NCBI GenBank assembly: GCA_964517075.1 | Contig: CAZFAT010000034.1 | Location: 1-6,508, forward strand | Direction of reading: 5' to 3' | Length of the DNA: 6,508 bases | DNA from: CAZFAT01 sp964517075 | Lineage (GTDB): Bacteria > Acidobacteriota > Vicinamibacteria > Vicinamibacterales > SCN-69-37 | Shown here: positions 1 to 5,039 of the stretch, in pieces | How positions within the stretch are numbered: position 1 is the first letter of the stretch | Layout: each line of letters begins with the position of its first letter | Translations under genes and position numbers: made by a program | The notes under the pieces: model-generated | The model's database searches: none | What the model saw: only the letters and a program-made list of their open reading frames with translations | What the model was told of the DNA's origin: nothing

Positions 1-257
1 TCACGCGCGGCGGCACGATCGCCCTGGCGTTCGTAGAGGCCGGCGAGGCGGACTGACGCGGTGGCCAAGGTGGCGTCGCCCGCGCGTGTCTCCAGGATTC
101 TTCTGTAAAGGGCGATCGCGCCCGGGAGGTCGCCATCGACCTGCTCCAGTTGCATGGCCTGTTTGAGGAGCACGTCGGGGGATGGCGGAGACGAGTTCTG
201 CGCGAGCAGGGCAACGGGCAGAACTAGCGGAAGCACAAGGCAAGTGGCGCGTGTCAT
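1..257 (-). CDS. Secreted TPR-repeat protein, N-terminal part (runs off left edge)
   Basis: Reading from the ATG at 257-255 gives 85 open codons to the window edge; the rest of the gene lies beyond it. Residues 1-20 form a signal peptide: a short basic start (MTR), a hydrophobic run (LVLPLVLPVALLA), then Q. From about residue 29 there is an amphipathic helical segment, DVLLKQAMQLEQVDGDL, then PGAIALYRRIL and ASVRLAGLYERQGD. These fit paired TPR helices with the usual small, aromatic and Leu positions. This opening is familiar from acidobacterial periplasmic or membrane-anchored TPR proteins, often fused to PD40 or other domains further on, but the C-terminal part is not visible here. No Shine-Dalgarno sequence precedes the ATG, and no other in-frame start is available. 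An 18-bp palindrome lies 15 bases upstream. The reading frame is well supported; the role is unknown beyond protein-protein interaction. Confidence 0.75.
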   Translation of the reverse strand, partial: MTRATCLVLPLVLPVALLAQNSSPPSPDVLLKQAMQLEQVDGDLPGAIALYRRILETRAGDATLATASVRLAGLYERQGDRAAAR

Positions 258-272
258 GGCACCAAGGGTAGG

Positions 273-290
273 CGCGAGCCGCGGCTCGCG
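273..290. promoter_or_regulatory. Perfect 18-bp palindrome upstream of the TPR gene
   Basis: The sequence CGCGAGCCGCGGCTCGCG is its own reverse complement over all 18 bases and sits 15 bases before the minus-strand ATG at 257. It could be an operator for a dimeric regulator, or a short stem in the 5' leader of the TPR mRNA, although with no loop it would fold poorly. GC-rich DNA makes such palindromes more likely by chance, so a function is only inferred. Confidence 0.4.
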
Positions 291-428
291 ATCAACGAGA
301 CCTCCCGGATTCTGTCACGATTCAGCCACGGTCCCCTGACGGCCGGCATCTCATCGTTCGAGGTGCAACGTCAGTCAACCGGCGAGGCGCTGAACCGTGC
401 GGTCGCTGCGCTCGCGCGGTCGCATCGC

Positions 429-444
429 GCGACGAATTCGTCGC
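429..444. promoter_or_regulatory. Perfect 16-bp palindrome abutting a -35 box (candidate operator)
   Basis: GCGACGAATTCGTCGC is a perfect palindrome with an AT-containing centre (GAATTC). It directly touches a consensus plus-strand -35 hexamer, TTGACA, at 445-450. A symmetric half-site GCGACGAA placed against a -35 box is the usual geometry for a dimeric transcription factor binding site. Its regulator cannot be identified from the window. It could equally serve the minus-strand TPR gene, whose start is about 170 bases away on the other side. Confidence 0.45.
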
Positions 445-473
445 TTGACATCCGTGTCCACGAGGCGTATTCC
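445..473 (+). promoter_or_regulatory. Candidate sigma-70-type promoter for the structured RNA
   Basis: A perfect -35 TTGACA (445-450) is followed by a 17-base spacer and a weak -10 TATTCC (468-473), which matches TATAAT only in its first three bases. The predicted transcription start is near 480. A consensus -35 at ideal spacing is notable in DNA this GC-rich. No plus-strand protein gene follows before 3692, so the promoter would serve only the structured region ending in the terminator at 645-687. Confidence 0.4.
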
Positions 474-479
474 TGACAC

Positions 480-687
480 TTGCCACGTCATCTGTCACGT
501 GGAGGTTCGTATGGGTGAGCCACCGGGCCAGAAAGGCGCACGTCGCTCGAATCCGTAGCGGCGATGCGCACGACCTCACACGACAACTGAACAGCAACAG
601 AAGAGTCCTGGTTCCTGCCAGGACACGTGCAGACGCACGTTGTGAAACGCCCGGTCCTCGCGCGGAACGCCCGAGGCCGGGCGTTTT
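480..687 (+). ncRNA. Candidate structured small RNA, about 208 nt, family not recognised
   Basis: No long coding frame is convincing here, but the plus strand folds compactly. A 5' stem pairs 483-488 with 497-502. A three-way junction follows: P1 pairs 502-510 with 570-577 (8 bp, U507 bulged), P2 pairs 514-517 with 521-524, and P3 pairs 536-547 with 557-569 (12 bp, A564 bulged, 9-nt loop). Next is an unpaired A/C-rich linker (578-604). Then come two back-to-back perfect stems, 605-611/618-624 and 625-630/635-640, and the terminator. P3 contains a U543-G561 pair, which would be an A-C mismatch on the minus strand; that favours plus-strand transcription. A promoter and palindrome lie just upstream. 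The first stem and P1 share base 502, so the 5' stem may lose one pair. A 15-codon ORF with a good ribosome site lies inside. No tmRNA, SRP, RNase P, tRNA or riboswitch signature was recognised. The alternative is the 3' UTR of the peptidase operon. Confidence 0.42.
645..687. terminator. Rho-independent terminator, probably bidirectional
   Basis: The left arm 645-660 (AAACGCCCGGTCCTCG) pairs with 672-686, giving a 10-bp and a 5-bp helix separated by a single bulged T and closed by an 11-base loop. On the plus strand the stem runs into TTTT (684-687). On the minus strand it ends in TTT followed by CAC. It begins 13 bases after the TAG stop (702-700) of the minus-strand M28 peptidase gene, so it probably ends that operon. 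It would also end the candidate small RNA arriving from the other side. The longer T tract is on the plus strand. Confidence 0.75.
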
Positions 688-699
688 CATGTTCTGCCG

Positions 700-2532
700 C
701 TATTTTCTGGCCGTCGGCGTCAGCGTGGTTTCCCGCCGCTCGCCCTTGCGCAGGTAGATCACGCGGGCCGGTTCGCCGACCTTCAGCACGTCGAGCGCGT
801 AGGTGTAGTCGTAGATGTTCGCGATCGACCGGCCCGCGATTTCGATGATGACGTCACCGGCCGTGAGGCCCGCTTGCTCCGCTGGTCCGCCGGCGATCAC
901 CCCGCTCAGCAGCAGCCCCTTCGTCTCCGTCGAGTAGTCGGGGATCGTGCCGGTGAAGAGTCGGAGCCCGGACCGTGCGCCGGCCGGTGCCGTAGGCCGC
1001 TCGACGCGCGCGAAGGCGGGCGGCTCGTCCGCGTTCGCGATCCGGCGCGCGATGGCCGCGCCGAAGGCCGCCACCCGATCGAGATCCTCGTAGGCAATGG
1101 CGGCCGCCGTGTCCGTCGGGCGGTGGTAGTCCGTGTGGGTGCCGGTGAAGAAGCTGAGCGTCGGCACCTCGGCCTGATTGAAGCTCGCGCTGTCGGTCGG
1201 CAGGTATGGGTCGGACTGCACCTGCAGATCGAAGCCCGCGACCACGTTGGTCTGTTCGATCAGGCGCGGCCACGCCGGGCTCGATCCCGTGGCCTGCACG
1301 CTCAGCTTGTTGTCGCGCATGCGGCCGACCATGTCGAAGTTGAGATACGCCGCGAGCCGATCGATGGGGAAGGGCGGGTCGGCCACGAACGCGGCCGACC
1401 CGACCAGGCCCAGTTCCTCGGCCGACCAGAACGCCATCAGCACGTGCCGGCGGCGCGGCGGCGCGGCCAGCCGGGCGGCAGCGGCGAGTACGGCTGCGCT
1501 TCCTGACGCGTTGTCGTCGGCGCCCGCATGAACGCGCCCGGCATCCGCGTCGCCGCCGAGCGAACTGCCGTGATCGCCGCGGCCCAGGTGATCGTAGTGC
1601 GCGCCGATCGCGACCCACGGCCTGGTGGCGGCCGGGCCCTCGGTGGCGGGCAGGTAGGCGAGCACGTTGTACGCCGTGCGCCGCTCGCGCCGCACACGAC
1701 CGGTGACCGTCGCGGTGATGCCGGGCAGCGCGAAGCCGGCCACGTGCGGGTTGCCGCCGTCCAGCGCGCGCTGTGCGTCCGCGAGTGTCTGCGGCGCCCC
1801 ACGGAACAGCGCCGCGCCGGCCTCGCCGTTCACGCTCACGGCGACGATGCCCGATCCGGCCGGCGCCGTGTCGAAGGTCATCGGCACCGGCAGTCCGGCG
1901 TTGGGCGATCGCGGACCGGTGACGACGACGAGCGCCTTCGCGCCGCGCTCGCGGGCGGCCATCGCCTTGTACCGCAGCCCCGCGTACCGGGCGAGCACCG
2001 CCTTGACGTCCGCCTCGGCATCCTCCGGAAAGTAGCGAAGCACGACGACCACCTTGTCCGTGACGTCGAGGCCGGCGTAGCTGTCGTAGCTGAAGCCCTG
2101 CGTGTCGGGTACGACCAGTCCGTAGCCCGCGAACACCGCCGGACCCGTGACCGCCGCGTCGTCGGTGAAGGACAGCGCCTGAATGGCGCTGGTGCCTGCG
2201 AACCGTCGCGGGCTGCCGCCGGCGGCGACGACGAGAGAGGAGCCGCCATCGCGCGCGCCCGCCGTGAACTCGAAGGGGAAACGGTAGTCCGAGCGGCCGG
2301 GCAACGGCGCCGCGCCAATGCGCTTCAGGTGGGTGATCAGAATCTCGGCCGCCAGACGCTCACCCTCGGAGCCGGCGAGGCGGCCGCCGAGGCGCTCGCT
2401 CGAGAGCGCGGTGACGATCTCGCGTGCGCGCTCGACGGTGGCCGCCGACTGGCCGGTCAGCGGCGCGGGCGCCAGGGCCGCCACGCACGCGGCGGCGATC
2501 AGGACGCGATGCGCTCGGAGTCGTGTCGTCAC
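700..2532 (-). CDS. Secreted M28-family zinc metallopeptidase with PA and PDZ domains
   Basis: The product is 610 residues, read from a GTG at 2532-2530. A signal peptide spans about 1-28 (basic RLRAHR, hydrophobic LIAAACVAALAPAPL). A PA-like insert lies at about 120-260 (AVFAGYGLVVP, then a VVVVLRY strand). The M28 core at about 285-500 shows the expected di-zinc motifs: GAHYDHLG with H312 and D314, HAGADDNASG with D339/D340, FWSAEELG with E372/E373, NFDMVG with D400, and HTDYHRPTD with H470. The C-terminus (about 538-606) is a PDZ domain (GVIAGGPAEQAGLTAGDVI). The family releases N-terminal amino acids or dipeptides from peptides; the exact substrate is unknown. The GTG start is chosen because AAGGAG lies six bases upstream and a signal peptide follows. 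The frame stays open to 2883, but that extension is Arg-rich shadow of the overlapping gene. The start overlaps the stop of the propeller gene, implying translational coupling. Confidence 0.93.
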   Translation of the reverse strand: MTTRLRAHRVLIAAACVAALAPAPLTGQSAATVERAREIVTALSSERLGGRLAGSEGERLAAEILITHLKRIGAAPLPGRSDYRFPFEFTAGARDGGSSLVVAAGGSPRRFAGTSAIQALSFTDDAAVTGPAVFAGYGLVVPDTQGFSYDSYAGLDVTDKVVVVLRYFPEDAEADVKAVLARYAGLRYKAMAARERGAKALVVVTGPRSPNAGLPVPMTFDTAPAGSGIVAVSVNGEAGAALFRGAPQTLADAQRALDGGNPHVAGFALPGITATVTGRVRRERRTAYNVLAYLPATEGPAATRPWVAIGAHYDHLGRGDHGSSLGGDADAGRVHAGADDNASGSAAVLAAAARLAAPPRRRHVLMAFWSAEELGLVGSAAFVADPPFPIDRLAAYLNFDMVGRMRDNKLSVQATGSSPAWPRLIEQTNVVAGFDLQVQSDPYLPTDSASFNQAEVPTLSFFTGTHTDYHRPTDTAAAIAYEDLDRVAAFGAAIARRIANADEPPAFARVERPTAPAGARSGLRLFTGTIPDYSTETKGLLLSGVIAGGPAEQAGLTAGDVIIEIAGRSIANIYDYTYALDVLKVGEPARVIYLRKGERRETTLTPTARK

Positions 2533-3629
2533 GGCTGTCTCCTTCGTGACGGCGCCGTGCGCAGCGCCGCTCGTGCGTGTTCGTGATTCCACCCGGCGAG
2601 GTAGATCTGCCCGCCCGATCCGCCTCCGCGCGTCGACGTCCACGCGAGCATGGTGCCATCGGGGGAGGGCGCGGGCAGTCCGTCGAACCCGTCCGTAAAG
2701 GTGACCCGCACCGGCTCCGTCGTGCCCCCGGCATCGACGATGAACAGCTCGAAGTTCTCGAAGCCGAGCTTGTTGGAGGCGAAGAAGACGTACTCGCCCG
2801 ACGGATGCTCGTAGGGCGCCCAGCTCATCGCGCCGAAGTCGGTGAGCTGCCGCGCGTCGGTGCCATCCGGCTTCATGGTCCACACGTCGGCGATGAGGCC
2901 GCGCTCGTCGAAGCGGCGCCAGACGACGCGCGCGCCGTCGTGGGTGAAGAACGGTCCGCCGTCGTAGCCCGGCACGGCCGTCAGCCGGCGCACGCCGGTG
3001 CCGTCGGCGCGCATGACGTAGATCTCACCGAAGTAGCTCGGGTCGGTGGCGAGGATCTTCCGCTCGGCATCGGTCAGCGCGCCCGTGTAGGCCTCGCGCG
3101 TGGACGAGAAGACAATCCACTGGCCATCGGGCGAGTAGCTGGCTTCGGCGTCGTAGCCGCGCGCGGTGGTGAGCCTCGCGAGCCGGCCGGTCGCTTCGCT
3201 GACCGCGTAGATGTCCATGGCCTCGTCGTAGTCCCACGCGTACCGGCGCTGTTGTCCCGACGTGCGGAACGCCAGCTCGTCCTGCTGCAACTGCCCGGAT
3301 CGCGGATCGGCGTGCGTCGACGAGAACAGAATCTGGTCGGTCCCTGGCCGGAAGAACGCGCAGGTCGTTTTGCCGGTGCCGGGCGAGATGCGTTTGACGT
3401 CGCCGGACGACAGGTCGAGGACGAAGATCTGGTAGAAGGGGTTGGCCGGATCGCGTTCGCTCTGGAAGACCAGACGTCGTCCATCCGGCGACCAGTAGCC
3501 CTCGCCGGCGCGCTGGCCCTCCACGGTCAGGCGGCGGACGCGACTGAGGAAGGCACGTTCGCCATCGGTCGCCACGGCCAGCTGCGCGATGGCGAGCGCG
3601 ACGCCGGCAACTGCGGAAAGGAAATACAC
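2529..3629 (-). CDS. Secreted PD40 (TolB/WD40-like) beta-propeller protein
   Basis: The product is 366 residues. Residues 1-20 (YFLSAVAGVALAIAQLAVA) form a signal peptide without a strong basic start. The rest is a propeller with recurring PD40 signatures: YWSPDGRRLVFQSERD (45-60), SYSPDGQWIVFSSTRE (164-179), EIYVMRADGTGVRRLT (202-217), DVWTMKPDGTDARQLT (248-263), ELFIVDAGG (294-302) and PSPDGTMLAWTSTR (321-334). These suggest about six blades. No catalytic motif is seen, so it is likely a periplasmic binding or scaffold protein. The start is GTG at 3629-3627, the only start codon in frame before a stop eight codons upstream; it has no good Shine-Dalgarno sequence. The stop TGA (2531-2529) overlaps the M28 GTG as GTGA, so the two are co-translated. 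Acidobacterial genomes often place PD40 proteins beside peptidases. The C-terminal tail (HARAALRTAPSRRRQP) is basic and probably disordered. Confidence 0.88.
   Translation of the reverse strand: MYFLSAVAGVALAIAQLAVATDGERAFLSRVRRLTVEGQRAGEGYWSPDGRRLVFQSERDPANPFYQIFVLDLSSGDVKRISPGTGKTTCAFFRPGTDQILFSSTHADPRSGQLQQDELAFRTSGQQRRYAWDYDEAMDIYAVSEATGRLARLTTARGYDAEASYSPDGQWIVFSSTREAYTGALTDAERKILATDPSYFGEIYVMRADGTGVRRLTAVPGYDGGPFFTHDGARVVWRRFDERGLIADVWTMKPDGTDARQLTDFGAMSWAPYEHPSGEYVFFASNKLGFENFELFIVDAGGTTEPVRVTFTDGFDGLPAPSPDGTMLAWTSTRGGGSGGQIYLAGWNHEHARAALRTAPSRRRQP
2539..2544 (-). promoter_or_regulatory. Ribosome binding site that fixes the M28 GTG start
   Basis: On the minus strand AAGGAG (2544-2539) precedes the GTG at 2532-2530 by six bases. 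It lies inside the last codons of the upstream propeller gene. It decides the start in favour of the GTG over any of the upstream in-frame candidates, which have no signal peptide. Confidence 0.8.
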
Positions 3630-3648
3630 CCAACGTATTTTCCGTCAT

Positions 3649-3679
3649 TTCAGAGGCCGCGGCAGCGAAAGGCTACAAT
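3649..3679 (+). promoter_or_regulatory. Candidate promoter of the permease-receptor operon
   Basis: TACAAT at 3674-3679 matches TATAAT in five of six positions. The best upstream -35 is TTCAGA (3649-3654), four of six, at a long 19-base spacing, so the -35 is weak. The predicted transcription start is near 3686, only about six bases before the permease ATG at 3692. That leaves essentially no leader, in line with the absence of a Shine-Dalgarno sequence. It lies within the 62-bp divergent gap, so it could be co-regulated with the minus-strand propeller-peptidase operon. Confidence 0.5.
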
Positions 3680-3691
3680 CGCCGCGTCCTG

Positions 3692-5029
3692 ATGCCCGCC
3701 CACGCCGTTCCGGCCGCCGGCTCCCCACGCGTGCTCGGCTTCTGGTCGGCCGTGGCGATCGTGATGGGCAACATGATCGGCTCGGGCGTCTTCCTGCTGC
3801 CGGCCTCGCTCGCGGCGTATCGCGGACTGAGTCTCGCCGGCTGGCTGCTGTCCGCCGCCGGCGCGGTCATGCTGGCGCTCGTGTTCGCCCGACTGGCGCG
3901 CCAACTCCCCGCCGCGGGCGGCCTCTACGCGTATACGCGCAGCGCGTTTGGCGACGTCCCGGGCTTTCTCGTCGCCTGGGGCTACTGGGGGTCGTCAGTC
4001 GCGTCGCTCGCCGCGTTGGCCGTCGCATTCGTCGGCTATCTGGATCCGTTCATGCCCGGGCTGGTCCGGGCGCCGGCTTCGGCCGCGCTGCTCGCCGTGG
4101 CCGCGCTCTGGGTGCTCGTCGGCGTCAACGCCATCGGCGTGCGGGCCGCCGCCCGCACGCAGATCGCCACGCTCGTGCTGAAACTTCTCCCGCTCGTCGT
4201 CGTCGGCATCGGCGGCCTGTTTTATCTGAACCCCGAAGCGTTCTCCGTGCCGCCGGCTTCCGCGGTCTCCGTGAGCGGCCAGATTGTCGCGGCCATGACG
4301 CTGACGCTGTGGGCGTTCCTCGGCCTCGAGTGCGCGACGATTCCGGCGGACAGCGTGGCGAATCCCGCGCGCACCATTCCGCGCGCCACCCTGGCCGGCA
4401 CCGTCGCCGCGGCCATCATCTACATCGTGGCGACGGTGGGCGTGATGAGCCTGGTGCCCGGCGAGGCGCTGGGCCAATCCACTGCGCCGTTCGCGGACGG
4501 CGCGCGGCGGCTGTTCGGACAGGGCGCCGCCCAGCTCGTCGCGCTCGGCGCGGCCATCTCGTGTTTCGGCGCGCTCAACGGATGGGTGCTCATCTGTGGA
4601 CAGCTGCCGATGGCGGCAGCCAACGACGGGCTGTTTCCGTCCCTCTTCGGGCGCGTGTCCGCGCGCGGCACGCCCGTGGCCTCGATGGTGGTCGCCGGCG
4701 CCCTCGCGTCGGCGCTCGTCGCGATGAACTACGCCCGCGGCCTGGTCGACCTCTTCACCTTCATCATTCTGCTGGCCACGCTCAGTTCGCTCATTCCGTA
4801 CGCGTTCTGCTCGCTGGCCGTGTGGCTCATGCCCGGTCAGCCGCGCCCCGTCGGTGGTGCGGCAATCGTCAGCGTGCTCGCGTTCGTGTTCGCCATGTTC
4901 GCGATCTACGGCGCCGGCGCCGAGACCGTGTTCTACGGGTTCCTGATGCTGCTCGCCGGGTTGCCGGTCTATGTGTGGCTGCGGGTGACAGCTGGACGCT
5001 CCGAAACATCCCGTCGAGAATCGGCGTAA
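3692..5029 (+). CDS. APC-superfamily amino-acid permease, AdiC-like
   Basis: The product is 445 residues, an inner-membrane protein with about twelve hydrophobic segments. It follows the APA (basic amino acid/polyamine antiporter) pattern of E. coli AdiC from memory of that sequence, and has about the same length. MGNMIGSGVFLLPASLA (25-41) is the unwound first helix with the GSG substrate loop. GGLYAYTRSAFG (76-87) matches the second-helix region. TLWAFLGLECA (205-215) carries W207 and E213, the counterparts of AdiC W202 and E208. NGWVLICGQ (296-304) carries W298, the counterpart of the gating W293. AANDGLFPSLFGRV (309-322) is also conserved. Likely substrates are amino acids, exchanged or symported; arginine/agmatine specificity is not shown. 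No amino-acid decarboxylase is nearby, so an acid-resistance role is not supported. The ATG is chosen for its position just after a -10 box; it has no ribosome site. Ten bases separate its stop from the receptor gene. Confidence 0.9.
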   Translation: MPAHAVPAAGSPRVLGFWSAVAIVMGNMIGSGVFLLPASLAAYRGLSLAGWLLSAAGAVMLALVFARLARQLPAAGGLYAYTRSAFGDVPGFLVAWGYWGSSVASLAALAVAFVGYLDPFMPGLVRAPASAALLAVAALWVLVGVNAIGVRAAARTQIATLVLKLLPLVVVGIGGLFYLNPEAFSVPPASAVSVSGQIVAAMTLTLWAFLGLECATIPADSVANPARTIPRATLAGTVAAAIIYIVATVGVMSLVPGEALGQSTAPFADGARRLFGQGAAQLVALGAAISCFGALNGWVLICGQLPMAAANDGLFPSLFGRVSARGTPVASMVVAGALASALVAMNYARGLVDLFTFIILLATLSSLIPYAFCSLAVWLMPGQPRPVGGAAIVSVLAFVFAMFAIYGAGAETVFYGFLMLLAGLPVYVWLRVTAGRSETSRRESA

Positions 5030-5039
5030 CCATCCCAGC

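Noticed and set aside
1..243. Alternative minus-strand frame (first residues MPCASASSARC) at the left edge
   Set aside because: The frame starting at 257 gives a signal peptide and TPR helices; this one is Arg/Pro-rich shadow.
399..423. Two copies of GCGGTCGC 17 bases apart
   Set aside because: The repeats are short and GC-rich, likely by chance, with no promoter element placed to use them.
502..577. Three-way junction as a hammerhead ribozyme or tRNA
   Set aside because: There is no CUGANGA core. The CGAATC loop resembles a T-loop, but the stem and loop sizes do not fit a tRNA cloverleaf.
322..690. Minus-strand open frame of 122 codons in the intergenic region
   Set aside because: It has no ribosome site or domain and crosses the terminator hairpin and the structured RNA; composition is random-like.
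1528..2586. Plus-strand open frame opposite the M28 peptidase
   Set aside because: Shadow of the peptidase: no start context, no recognisable domain, and biased Arg/Ala/Gly composition.
2533..2883. N-terminal extension of the M28 peptidase by 117 residues (first residues MDHEAGWHRRAA)
   Set aside because: It is Arg/His-rich shadow sequence over the propeller gene, and a signal peptide with a ribosome site begins at the GTG 2532.
2577..3692. Plus-strand open frame opposite the propeller gene
   Set aside because: It is antisense to repeated PD40 motifs and has no family features of its own.
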